Shown piece by piece: positions 1-8,626 of a stretch of DNA of 64,000 nt. Origin of the DNA: CAZDCD01 sp964503885 (GTDB lineage: Bacteria; Bacteroidota; Bacteroidia; Bacteroidales; UBA10428); the NCBI GenBank assembly GCA_964503885.1, contig CAZDCD010000008.1, positions 1-64,000 on the forward strand. Reading direction: 5' to 3'. The position numbers were made by a program, and so were the translations under genes. Each line of letters opens with the position of its first letter. Within the stretch, counting starts at the first letter, position 1. The notes under the pieces are model-generated. The model saw nothing but the letters and a program-made list of their open reading frames with translations. It was not told the origin of the DNA and did not search any database.

Positions 1-164
1 GAACATTGAAAAAGTGTAGTTCCACCTGAAACATGCAATAATGTTAGGGGTTGTACTGTACCAATGCCAATCTATCCATTACACTTAACTTTTAGCTGAA
101 CTGTTGCGTTTAGTGATAAAAATAGGATACCTAATAATATCGATATTTTTCCGAATGTTTTCAT
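1..164 (-). pseudogene. 5' part of a secreted-protein gene with in-frame TAG, cut by the window edge
   Basis: An ATG at 164 opens a typical signal peptide (Met-Lys-Thr, then a hydrophobic stretch ending near Leu-Asn-Ala). The frame meets TAG at 72-74 and then stays open to the window edge. It starts 28 bases after the end of the GH16-like remnant on the same strand, so the two were probably co-transcribed. A single TGG to TAG change would explain the stop. Too little is present to name a function. Decay is the simplest reading, given the lesions next door; a sequencing error cannot be excluded. Confidence 0.45.
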
Positions 165-191
165 TGTATTAATTTTTTTAAGGTTAATAAA

Positions 192-1293
192 TCAGTCACA
201 AAGTTTAGGTATTAAGTTTAATTCAGCCCCTAATGGAACAGTAAATTCACCGATTATTGTAATTTCATTTGAGGCTCTAAACGTTTTGTTATCAGCATTT
301 GATAAAGAAATAGAACTTTCCGCTGCACCAATTGTAATGTTTCTCCTCACACCAAAAACAAAACGATTAAGTTGTGTATAGTTTTGTATATTCGCATCTG
401 TTCCACAGTAATCATCAATTAATTTGTAGTATCTGAAATAATTCACTTGATACTCCTGAGGTATGGGAATATTAGTATCAACGTATCCAGAACTCATTTG
501 CATTGCCATTACAACAATCATTGTATGTTGAGGAATTCCTATACCTTCATATTCATGTATTGGAATATCATCAAAATAGTAAACTACCCTGTTTGGTAGC
601 CATTCCAGAGCATACTTATGTTCATTCTCAAAAAGTGGAGTACTGTTCAAATATTGACATCCATCTCGACTTGCAACACTACATGCGGTGACAGATGGAT
701 CAAGTGATTCTGACACTTTATCAACAATGCCCACCATCAATTAGCTTGGTATCCTCAGATGGATCTATTCCATCTTTATAATCACCATAACAATTATCTA
801 ACATATCGATCTCGTCATGATAACATGTACTACCAGCTTGAACATAATACAACCAAAATGTTGGCCTAATACCAGAAAGAATTGGCTGACTACTTGAATT
901 ATAGTATCCCGGATATACTAGCCTAGCTGAAATTTCAAAATAACCAAATGAATAATCACTATTCAAGCTTTCTACTTGTCCAAGTCTCAACAAACTAGGA
1001 TTAGTTCCAGTAAGTTTTAACCTAAGATAATTATTGTTTACAACAACATTATTTGAATCAACGATCAAATATCTCCCTATATCTGATCTGCCAAATCCCC
1101 AGCCATTACCTCTGGAATTCGGCTTTTTACTCTATAATGAAATGTTCAACGTTGTATCATTAAATTCATCACTCTTAGTGGTAATCAATTCATGGTTTGG
1201 ATTAAGGTTTGGAGATACCTGTGCATTTAACTTCATCCAATATCCAGAAGAAGTTAAAATTGCTAACAAAAAAATTTAAAGGTTTCTTTCCAT
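192..1293 (-). pseudogene. Broken GH16-like glycoside hydrolase with C-terminal beta domain
   Basis: Reading down from ATG 1293 gives a signal peptide, the GH16-like start SDEFN, a Trp/Gly-rich segment, the strand FGYFEISARL and the active-site region HDEIDMLD; after a frame change comes the C-terminal half (YALEWLPN, YYFDD, and a final NYFRYYKL strand). These are landmarks of the GH16 jelly roll, which cleaves beta-glucans or galactans. After it, about 80 residues resemble the beta-rich C-terminal domains of secreted Bacteroidota proteins. Lesions: TAA at 1276-1278, TAG at 1132-1134, and a frameshift between about 721 and 740. The third acidic residue of the ExDxxE site is Asp instead of Glu, which would weaken catalysis even if the frame were restored. 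The region is visibly more AT-rich than the rest of the window. Confidence 0.7.
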
Positions 1294-2192
1294 TTTTGTT
1301 CACTTTTTGTTTCACCTACTCTTTTTATGCTTTTCGGTATCCGTATGAATTATTTATGCGCTAATATTCATATCATTCTGAGTACTGCCAAAAAAAGTAT
1401 GTGTTTTGCAGCGTAGCGATGATTGTATGATTAGGATGCCAAACTCTTGCTTTTGTGCACTATATTTTCCCATATTATTTTTTTGTAAGTCGTAAAAAAA
1501 AATCAAATCAACACTTTCTTTTCACTTGAGCATACCTTGTTCATAAACATCCCCATAAACGCAACCTGCTTGCCTACCGGAGTTTATCACGAAGGCAGGA
1601 CGATTGCATCGGGATTTTTTTATTTTTGGTTATCATGTTCTTTCCGTTCATCACGGTATTTTATCTGATGGTTTTCGGTGCTGGAAATGATACAGGCATG
1701 CAACAAAACCATCTTCGGGAATGTGCCTGTCAAAAAATTGCCCTGCCGGTTTTCAGGTGATTGCCATACCCCGGACTAAAGCTCAACCCCGTTAGTCACG
1801 TGGAGCTATTGTGAGGCTGAACGGGCGCGTTAATATCAATGCAAGATAAAAAGAATATCGATCCGTTATTCGCCAGATAGTCATTTTTTTCGATGGTAAA
1901 AATCGTTGATTTTTTATCGTGGTATGATAACTGGATTATCATATTACGATAATTAATTATCGTTGAACGATAACAATTTTTATGTTTTAGGTTTCGGGGT
2001 TTGTGCCGGACGCTTGTTCATTCCTGATTTCAGTTTAGTCTCCAGCGTTTACTTTCATTATAAGGAACGCTGTGATGAAACCCATTCTGCCGCCCAGGTC
2101 AGACGTTTGGAACGGTATAAAAATTTTCGGCCTTAACGGCTGATACTAAAATTGGATTGATTTTTTGTTTCAGGCCTGGGTGCCTGAATAAT
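1294..2192. other. Gene-poor 0.9-kb intergenic region
   Basis: No convincing coding frame is seen on either strand. The upstream half is AT-rich and includes the leader of the GH16-like remnant. The only clear structure is the palindromic TTATCGT cluster at 1914-1973, listed separately. Confidence 0.6.
1914..1973. promoter_or_regulatory. Cluster of palindromic TTATCGT/ACGATAA sites
   Basis: Four exact copies of TTATCGT or its complement lie at 1914-1920, 1946-1952, 1957-1963 and 1967-1973, with TTATCAT/ATGATAA variants between them. The second and third form a perfect 18-bp palindrome (1946-1963); the third and fourth form another inverted repeat with a 3-base centre. This looks like a multi-site operator for a dimeric DNA-binding protein. 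The nearest genes both point left (start 1293, end 2193), so the regulated gene is not obvious. Confidence 0.4.
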
Positions 2193-2651
2193 TTACTGGT
2201 CTATTGTCAATTCAATAGCTATCTGAGTGCAAAATCCTTCAATATCGCCGACAATATTTTCCGGCGGAAAAGAAAGTTTAATGCTTTTCCCTTCAGCAGT
2301 TACCAGATCTCCTCTTCCGACCCACATAAACTCTTCCCCTTCGGCAAAATAGCCCAGGTTCTTTTTCAGGCATTCTTCACCCGTTAACGTATTGGCCTCA
2401 GCGACAGCTACCTGTGCCGGCCTTATGTTCAGGTTGGGAACAATGGAATAGTTCCAGCCGTTTTTATCATTCTTCCAGCTGAACATCACCTGGCCTTTCA
2501 GTGATTTTGACATACTGCGTGCCAGGGTATCGGCAATGTAAGGTAAATTCTTACACCCGTAGGTTTCGTCTCCTCCTGTTTCCGTTTCTTTTGTGCAGGT
2601 TGCAAAAAACAGGGAGCATATGATAATTCCAATTGACAGTGCTTTAACCAT
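2193..2651 (-). CDS. Hypothetical lipoprotein
   Basis: 152 residues. The N-terminus is a lipoprotein signal with hydrophobic residues 4-18 and a lipobox ending FATC (Cys19), so the product is probably anchored in the envelope. The mature part is soluble and has Cys33, Cys93 and a late Cys in FCTQ; no recognised domain. It stands alone on the minus strand, downstream of the sugar-oxidation genes but separated from them by more than 200 bases. I do not recognise the family. Confidence 0.7.
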   Translation of the reverse strand: MVKALSIGIIICSLFFATCTKETETGGDETYGCKNLPYIADTLARSMSKSLKGQVMFSWKNDKNGWNYSIVPNLNIRPAQVAVAEANTLTGEECLKKNLGYFAEGEEFMWVGRGDLVTAEGKSIKLSFPPENIVGDIEGFCTQIAIELTIDQ

Positions 2652-2833
2652 AGTTTGGATATTCGTTTATAAATACCAGATGAAAAATACAGCAAATAGT
2701 TGCGTGAAGCGTATCAATTCAAGGTTCAAAGCTTGCCTGCCGCAGGATGGTGCAGGATTTCGCAATGACGCTTATGCCTTTCACAGCATGCCGCATGTCC
2801 TATCACCGATTACCGGTCACTCTGTAACACTCC

Positions 2834-2862
2834 CCACTCGTCACTCGTCACTTCGTCACTCC
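2834..2862. repeat. Short tandem TCGTCACT repeat
   Basis: Three overlapping or adjacent copies of TCGTCACT at 2838-2845, 2845-2852 and 2853-2860, flanked by partial copies, just beyond the stop of the TIM-barrel gene. Period is 7-8 bases. It is too short and unspaced to be CRISPR; probably slippage-prone intergenic DNA. Confidence 0.6.
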
Positions 2863-2863
2863 T

Positions 2864-3796
2864 TTACGCCCCAATATACTTCTCAAGCAGCTTTTTGGAG
2901 GCAAGGATACCTTCCTTTTCCGACAGGTTTCTTCCTTCGAATTCAATCCCTATGTGTCCGGTATACCCGGCATCCTTAACGATCTGCATCATCCGTTCGT
3001 AATCGATGGCGGTTTCGTTGCCGTCGCTGTCGAAATCGTATGTTTTGGCACTTACCCCTTTTGCAAAAGGCATAAGGTCCTTTACTCCCTGGTACCTGTC
3101 GTAGTTTTCGACACAGGTCCGCCGGCCGTTCATTTCTTCTGATTTAATGCAAAAATTTCCGAAATCGGGCAGGGTGCCGCAAAACTTGCTGTTTACCTGT
3201 GAAATCACGTTCGAGAGCCATTTGCCGTCGGATGAGTAACCACCGTGGTTCTCCACGATCACATTGATCTCTTGTTTTGCCCCATATTCGGTCAATCTGC
3301 CCAGGCCGTCGATGGCCGCTCTTGACACTTCGTCCGCTGTTCCCTCTCCCCGGGCATTCACCCTTATGGAATGGCATCCGAGAATCTTTGCCGCATCGAT
3401 CCACCTGTAATGCCTCTCCACTGCCTGAATACGTGACGGCTCATACAGGTCTCCGAGGTTTCCTTCATTATCGATCATGATCAGCACGTTTTTCATGCCG
3501 CTGCCGGTTCCACGCTTAAGCAGTTCGCCGAGGTATTCCTTTCCGGTACCCTTAAAGAACTGGCTGACATATTCCACGGCGTGGATCCCGAACTCGTCCT
3601 TGGCACGCTCCGGAAAATCAAGATTGGTAATCTCACCGGCAAACAATGCTTTATGCAGCGACCATTCTGCAAGGGATATCTTCAGGGCATCCCCATCTGA
3701 ATTGAAGACTTTGAACATCGGGCTTTTGGATACGATCATCGCCCCCATGGATGCCGACAGGGTGTTCTTTACAAATGTGCGTCGGTTAAGTGACAT
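2864..3796 (-). CDS. Sugar phosphate isomerase/epimerase-like TIM-barrel protein, exported
   Basis: 310 residues. The N-terminus NRRTFVKN followed by a hydrophobic stretch is a Tat-type signal, as in other periplasmic proteins of this locus. The rest fits the xylose-isomerase-like TIM barrel (AP endonuclease 2 superfamily): ISLAEWSLH at the first strand, VEYVSQFF, IRVNARG, VIVENHGG (a metal-ligand Glu) and GHIGIEFEGR near the end. Family members isomerise or epimerise sugars or keto-sugars with a divalent metal. It is the last gene of the minus-strand run DoxX, Gfo/Idh/MocA twice, DUF1080, which suggests action on an oxidised sugar made by its neighbours. The exact substrate cannot be read from the sequence. 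Confidence 0.85.
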   Translation of the reverse strand: MSLNRRTFVKNTLSASMGAMIVSKSPMFKVFNSDGDALKISLAEWSLHKALFAGEITNLDFPERAKDEFGIHAVEYVSQFFKGTGKEYLGELLKRGTGSGMKNVLIMIDNEGNLGDLYEPSRIQAVERHYRWIDAAKILGCHSIRVNARGEGTADEVSRAAIDGLGRLTEYGAKQEINVIVENHGGYSSDGKWLSNVISQVNSKFCGTLPDFGNFCIKSEEMNGRRTCVENYDRYQGVKDLMPFAKGVSAKTYDFDSDGNETAIDYERMMQIVKDAGYTGHIGIEFEGRNLSEKEGILASKKLLEKYIGA

Positions 3797-3935
3797 AAGT
3801 TTACTGGTTAAGTTGTTTGTACATGTTTTGGATTATGAAAAATTCAACTATGACATCTGTAGGGGAACCCGGATCGATGATCCGGGATACTTTCCGCTGT
3901 CATGAGTTTTAAACAGGCAACGTGGCGTCCGGCAA

Positions 3936-4694
3936 TTACAGTTCTTTCAGCTTAATATTCCTGAACCATACATCGTCTCCGTGATCCTGAAGCCCGATAT
4001 ACCCCTCCTCTGCCGTATTGATGAAATCTTCCCATCCTGCGAACTTGCTTTTTGCGATCCTGTTCTTCCAGTCATCGGTCCACAGATGGTATTCCACCAC
4101 ATTTGCCCCGTTCATCCAGTGGATCACCGTACCCTTGTACACCGTGATCTTAACCTGGTTCCATTCCCCTGCCGGTTTTGCAGTCTGTGGTTTGGCCGGT
4201 ATCAGGTCATACAGCGATCCCGCCTGGCGGTTGCCGTCGACACCTAGCTTCGCATCAGGATGTCTCTCATTATCTAATATTTGCATTTCAGGAGCTGATT
4301 TCCAGATGGGTTCTCCGGGTACCGAGTCGTTCCCGCATTTTTCACGGGCCAGGTAAAAGATGCCGCTGTTTCCGCCTTCGGAAACTTTCCATTCAAGGCT
4401 TAGCTCGAAATTTTTAACCTTGTTCTTATATATGATATCGCCGCCTTCGGCAGCCCCGGCTTCACCTCTTCCCGATCCCTTGATATGAATGGTCCCGCTG
4501 TCGACACTCCATGCCGAAGGGACATAATCTTTGCAATATCCACGCCACTGATCCATGCTGTTTCCGTCGAACAGCAATATCCATCCTTCGTCTTTTTCCT
4601 TTTTCGTAAGTGTGTTCGGTTCGTTTTGCTTCTGACACGACAGGATCAACAAACCAAAAGAGGCAGCACACAAAACAAATAAATTGGTTTTCAT
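3936..4694 (-). CDS. DUF1080 (3-keto-disaccharide hydrolase-like) lipoprotein
   Basis: 252 residues from ATG 4694, chosen because it starts directly at a lipoprotein signal (lipobox LILSC); the frame is open further upstream but that part is not signal-like. The mature protein matches the DUF1080 jelly roll: GWILLFDGNSMDQW at the start, a WKVSEGGNSGIFY segment, SAPEMQILDN, and YIGLQDHGDDVWFRNIKL at the end. Members of this family act on 3-keto-glycosides, cleaving the glycosidic bond after C3 oxidation. That fits the two oxidoreductase genes just upstream (43-base gap to the nearer one). Probably periplasmic or at the outer membrane. Confidence 0.9.
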   Translation of the reverse strand: MKTNLFVLCAASFGLLILSCQKQNEPNTLTKKEKDEGWILLFDGNSMDQWRGYCKDYVPSAWSVDSGTIHIKGSGRGEAGAAEGGDIIYKNKVKNFELSLEWKVSEGGNSGIFYLAREKCGNDSVPGEPIWKSAPEMQILDNERHPDAKLGVDGNRQAGSLYDLIPAKPQTAKPAGEWNQVKITVYKGTVIHWMNGANVVEYHLWTDDWKNRIAKSKFAGWEDFINTAEEGYIGLQDHGDDVWFRNIKLKEL

Positions 4695-4737
4695 AATTTC
4701 AGTATTTTTAGTTGGTTTATTCCTTTTTTTTACCGGT

Positions 4738-6255
4738 TTACAGGCTCCAGCCTGTCCTGTAGATATGTTTGATATATTCTCCGGCCGCTTCTTTGGCATT
4801 TATGGTCGCGTGTTCCGTATCAAAATGCGGGTGGCCGTCGATCACTTCAAACTTATCCGAAGTCACAACCCTGATCTCATCGTTGTCTGAAATATTCAGG
4901 AATTTCATGTTCTCACCATCCCACTGCAATTCACGTTTCAAATCCTGAAGCCTGACAGCCATTACTCCCATGACCACCATCTCATTCAGCGGTCCGGCAT
5001 AATTGAAGTTTGAGCTGGCTTCCACACGGCTGGTAGGACTTTCCTTGCAGGCACGGACCCAGTCGAGCTGGTGGCCGGTATCGATCTGCCGCTCTCCATC
5101 AGTTATATAATGTGATTCAACCCTGCGGAGCGTCTTCGGGGGACGGGTATAGGACTCATCGAGCGATAAGGGCAGCAGGAAGGGATTTGCCGCATAACAA
5201 CCGCACATCAGTTTTCCTTTTGACCCGATAAACAAACAACCACCGTCCCGGCTTCTTCCCATTATTTCACCATCGGGCAGCTCGGCAGGTCTTTCAGGCA
5301 TCAGTCCTCCGTCCCACCATTTTATTTTTACTTCGGGCATGGCCACTTTCGGCAAGCTTTTCCTTTCCGGAAATGTAAAGGTAACCACTTCGGCCACAGG
5401 CGCCGATTCCGTATTCAGCAGGGTTGAAGAACCCTGAACCCTTGAAGGATACTGAAGTTTTAAGGATTTGAATATGGGATCGATGATATGGCATGCCATA
5501 TCACCAAGCGCCCCAGTGCCAAAGTCCCACCAACCCCTCCAGTTCCACGGGGTATATATGGGATTGTAAGGCCGTAACGGAGCCGGTCCGATGAACAGGT
5601 CCCATTTTAATGTATTCGGAACAGCTACTGTTTCTGTCGGCCTTTCCAGTCCCTGAGGCCATATCGGTCTGTTGGTCCATGCATGTACTTCACGGATCTC
5701 GCCTATGGCTCCGTCCCATATCCATTCACAGATCTGACGGATGCCTTCGCCTGAATTCCCCTGGTTGCCCATCTGGGTAGCCACCTTGTATTCATTGGCG
5801 ATTTTTGTCATCATACGCGATTCCCACACCGAATGGGTCAGCGGTTTTTCACAGTATACATGTTTGCCAAGCTTCATGGCGTGAATAGACACCAGGGCAT
5901 GGCTATGATCGGGAGTTGCCACCACAACTGCATCGATGCTGTCTTTCATTTCATCGAACAGCTTTCGCCAGTCGTAATACCTTTTTGCATCCGGAAATTC
6001 ATTGAATATGCCGGCAGCATATTTCCAGTCGATATCGCACAGTGCGACAATATTTTCGCCCTGAAGGGCTTTAATGACTCCGCCGCCTCTTCCGCCAACC
6101 CCTATTCCTGCAATATTCAGCTTATCGCTCGGAGCCTTATGGCCGAGACCACTGATCACATTGCTGGGAAGGATTGTAAATCCGGCAACTGTGACCGCAG
6201 AATTGCCCAGGAATTTTCGTCTTGAGATGGTTGATTTTTGTTCATCTTTTTTCAT
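4738..6255 (-). CDS. Gfo/Idh/MocA family oxidoreductase, Tat-exported
   Basis: 505 residues. SRRKFLG at 10-16 followed by a hydrophobic region is a twin-arginine signal, so the enzyme is exported with its cofactor bound. The Rossmann motif GIGVGGRGG, the ATPDHSH segment and the catalytic-region EKPLTHSVWE are all present. Family members use tightly bound NAD(P) to oxidise or reduce sugar hydroxyls; exported ones in DUF1080 loci are associated with glycoside C3 oxidation. It lies between the second oxidoreductase (89-base gap) and the DUF1080 lipoprotein (43-base gap), all on the same strand, suggesting one operon. Confidence 0.9.
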   Translation of the reverse strand: MKKDEQKSTISRRKFLGNSAVTVAGFTILPSNVISGLGHKAPSDKLNIAGIGVGGRGGGVIKALQGENIVALCDIDWKYAAGIFNEFPDAKRYYDWRKLFDEMKDSIDAVVVATPDHSHALVSIHAMKLGKHVYCEKPLTHSVWESRMMTKIANEYKVATQMGNQGNSGEGIRQICEWIWDGAIGEIREVHAWTNRPIWPQGLERPTETVAVPNTLKWDLFIGPAPLRPYNPIYTPWNWRGWWDFGTGALGDMACHIIDPIFKSLKLQYPSRVQGSSTLLNTESAPVAEVVTFTFPERKSLPKVAMPEVKIKWWDGGLMPERPAELPDGEIMGRSRDGGCLFIGSKGKLMCGCYAANPFLLPLSLDESYTRPPKTLRRVESHYITDGERQIDTGHQLDWVRACKESPTSRVEASSNFNYAGPLNEMVVMGVMAVRLQDLKRELQWDGENMKFLNISDNDEIRVVTSDKFEVIDGHPHFDTEHATINAKEAAGEYIKHIYRTGWSL

Positions 6256-6344
6256 GACTGTCAGGCTTAAGGTTAATATAATTAAGTATCTGGTTCAGCG
6301 TTTAGAGTCTGACTAATCCGGATCGGGTTGCTGATAGCCGGAAA

Positions 6345-7928
6345 TCATATGATTTTCTCATTTTCAGCATCCCAGTACACCTTCCGGTTTTCCCTGTAAG
6401 CGATCGTGGCCATATGTGCCGTAACGGCTTCCTGAAATCCCTGGTCGATATTACAGCTGGGCTGTTTGCCCGACCTGATGCAATCGAGCCATTCCCTGAT
6501 ATGCAGGTGTGTGGTATCTACCCTTTTGCCATCGACATAGGTGTATAACAATCCACGGCTTGCAAAATACTGCTCTGTTGCCGAAGTCACCGCATCCGTG
6601 TTTTTTCTGCCCGGGACATAGGTGAATATCGGTACTTCAGGATTGATGATTCCCTTTTCAATGGGGTCTTTGTACCGGGTTGAATTCCTGTCGGCATATA
6701 CCACGAGGGAGTTTTCCATCTCCATATTCCCGTCATGACCCATGATTACTTTTCCCCTGAAGCGCTCGCTCGAAAGCGATGCACTGTACATAAGCGTAAT
6801 ATCCCGCTGCGGGTATTCAAACACCGCCTGAAACACATCAGGCACTTCACGGCCATCCTTAAAAAAATAAATCCCGCCGGAGGCGACCGCCGAGTAAGGG
6901 ATTCCAAGATCAAGCACCTGGTTTACCGCGTCGTATTCGTGTGTAAGCAGATCGCCGGACAGGCCGGTGCCGTAATCCCACCAGCATCTCCACCTGAAAA
7001 ATCGTTCGAGACTGAAAGGATGAAAAGGTACGGGACCTATGAACTGCTCCCAGTCGATCGTTTCAGGGCTTGCATCGGGATGGATATCGTAAACCCATGC
7101 CCCGTTGGGATCATTTCTGTTTGTGCAGACTTCGATAAGCGAAATCCTGCCCAGGATATTTTTATCGATTATTTCCCTGGCTTTCCGGTAACTGGCTGTC
7201 TGCCTTCCCTGGTGTCCAAGCTGAAAAATAATGCCACTGTCCTTTACCGCCTTGCGGATCTGAAAAGCCTCTTCAACGGTCCGGGTCATTCCTTTCTCTA
7301 CATAGACATGTTTCCCTGCTTTTGCGGCTTCAATGGCTATTTTAGAATGCCAGTGGTCGGGAGTTGCAATGATCACCGCATCGATATCCTTCGCAGCAAT
7401 AAGTTCCTTATGGGTAGTGTATCTCCTGGCCTGTGTTCCGAATTTCCCGTTGCTCCCCTCCCTGCCTTTATTTGCTGAGGCTTCAAGACCTCTGCCGGCA
7501 TTGACATCAAAAACATCACAAACACCGTTCAGGGATACGTTCAAATCATCCTGTCCAAGGTAGTCGGAATAGCGTTTATCGTTCCGGTCGGCCGAAGCGG
7601 CTTCTTTCCATTCATCGATCAACACCGGATGAGCAAATCCCGCAGCTCTTGCCAGTTGCTCTCCGCGTGTTCCGTAACCGATAAGGCCAAGCCTTATTTT
7701 TTCGCCGGATGAGGAAGCCATTTTTGCCGGATGCACATCCTCATCAGTCAGGTTTAGCTCATTCCGTAAACTCTGTTTCAGCAGATTATCAAACCTTAGT
7801 TTTCTCAGCAATCCGTATGTAAATGCCCCAAGAACCGGAATGGTGGCAAGACCTTTCAGTACATCACGACGATCCATTATTTTTGGGGTTATTTTCCCGT
7901 CAGTGTTGTGGTGCGTTTTTTCAATCAT
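6345..7928 (-). CDS. Second Gfo/Idh/MocA family oxidoreductase, Tat-exported
   Basis: 527 residues. Start 7928 is supported by an 8-base ATGATTGA overlap with the stop of the DoxX gene, implying translational coupling; an internal Met at 7877 begins directly at the MDRRDVLKG twin-arginine signal and is the alternative. The NAD-binding motif is GLIGYGTRGEQ; ATPDHWHS follows. The usual EKP motif reads EKG here (VYVEKGMTR), keeping the lysine but losing the proline. Paired with the adjacent paralogue, it may oxidise a different sugar position or carry out the reverse step on a keto-sugar. Confidence 0.88.
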   Translation of the reverse strand: MIEKTHHNTDGKITPKIMDRRDVLKGLATIPVLGAFTYGLLRKLRFDNLLKQSLRNELNLTDEDVHPAKMASSSGEKIRLGLIGYGTRGEQLARAAGFAHPVLIDEWKEAASADRNDKRYSDYLGQDDLNVSLNGVCDVFDVNAGRGLEASANKGREGSNGKFGTQARRYTTHKELIAAKDIDAVIIATPDHWHSKIAIEAAKAGKHVYVEKGMTRTVEEAFQIRKAVKDSGIIFQLGHQGRQTASYRKAREIIDKNILGRISLIEVCTNRNDPNGAWVYDIHPDASPETIDWEQFIGPVPFHPFSLERFFRWRCWWDYGTGLSGDLLTHEYDAVNQVLDLGIPYSAVASGGIYFFKDGREVPDVFQAVFEYPQRDITLMYSASLSSERFRGKVIMGHDGNMEMENSLVVYADRNSTRYKDPIEKGIINPEVPIFTYVPGRKNTDAVTSATEQYFASRGLLYTYVDGKRVDTTHLHIREWLDCIRSGKQPSCNIDQGFQEAVTAHMATIAYRENRKVYWDAENEKII

Positions 7929-8430
7929 GAGTTCGATCTAAGTTTTGATCGCTTCCCTGCCCGAATATGAGCCTGTCGAGCCCGATTATTTTTCCTGTCG
8001 GGAAAACGGTCAGGATCAGCAATAAAAAAATATCAAGCATGATCTTATTCACCCACAAATAATTGCCTTCAGATGGCAAAACATAATCGGCCCCGATGAA
8101 GGCAGGATGCGACAGGTAATACAAACACAAAAGCACGATTCCCGATACGGATGCGATGCGTGTAAAGATACCCAGGAGCAATCCCGCACCGATTGCAATA
8201 AGTCCCCAGATATTTAAAAAATCAGCAGCGGTTACCATGGCCGGGCTCGTTGCCAGAGCATGGAATACTCCGGACAAAAAACCTTTTGAATCAACGAGGT
8301 AAGCCAGCGAAGTCCAGTTAGGATTGAGTAGTTTCACCATTCCTTCGTATAGAAAATACCAGCCGGCAATTACCCTTGCGGTAACCAATATGGCGAGCTG
8401 AAAATTGGTGTATTGGTTGTTTTTTAGCAC
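7921..8430 (-). CDS. DoxX-family membrane protein
   Basis: 169 residues with four hydrophobic segments (about 11-31, 63-85, 88-108 and 131-147), the size and layout of DoxX/DoxD-like membrane proteins. The WYFLYEGMVKLLNP motif after the first helix is typical. Related proteins are linked to electron transfer to or from quinone. As the first gene of the operon and overlapping the oxidoreductase by 8 bases, it may pass electrons from exported dehydrogenases to the respiratory chain; that role is inference from context. Confidence 0.85.
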   Translation of the reverse strand: MLKNNQYTNFQLAILVTARVIAGWYFLYEGMVKLLNPNWTSLAYLVDSKGFLSGVFHALATSPAMVTAADFLNIWGLIAIGAGLLLGIFTRIASVSGIVLLCLYYLSHPAFIGADYVLPSEGNYLWVNKIMLDIFLLLILTVFPTGKIIGLDRLIFGQGSDQNLDRTHD

Positions 8431-8546
8431 GGGAGTAGAAACTTTAAATTTCTAAATTAGGTAAAAAAAATGAACTTACACAAGAACTTTTCTCATACAG
8501 TCAGCAAAATAGAGCAATAATATTCACGTTCAGTTTTTGTAATCTG

Positions 8547-8578
8547 TTGCCTGTTTCAAAATTATTTATGTATTTTCG
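8547..8578 (+). promoter_or_regulatory. Bacteroidota-type promoter of the ferritin/VIT1 gene
   Basis: TTG at 8547-8549, a 21-base spacer and TATTTTCG at 8571-8578 match the Bacteroidota housekeeping consensus TTG/TAnnTTTG with one change. It lies 48 bases before the ATG at 8627. Confidence 0.5.
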
Positions 8579-8626
8579 TTCACATAGTCCCGACACCTGA
8601 TTTTAAGTTCAACAAATCCAAATGAT

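Noticed and set aside
72..1278. Alternative genetic code (TAG/TAA as amino acids)
   Set aside because: Intact genes in the rest of the window use TAA, TAG and TGA as normal stops, and the same locus also has a frameshift, so decay is simpler.
2834..2862. Tandem TCGTCACT as a CRISPR
   Set aside because: Unit of 7-8 bases without spacers and only three copies.
4710..4745. Terminator between the oxidoreductase and DUF1080 genes
   Set aside because: A small palindrome overlaps the stop codon, but no U-tract follows on the coding strand, so read-through in an operon is more likely.
6735..7478. 247-codon open frame on the plus strand
   Set aside because: It lies antisense inside the second Gfo/Idh/MocA gene, which has clear family motifs; the translation has no domain-like pattern.
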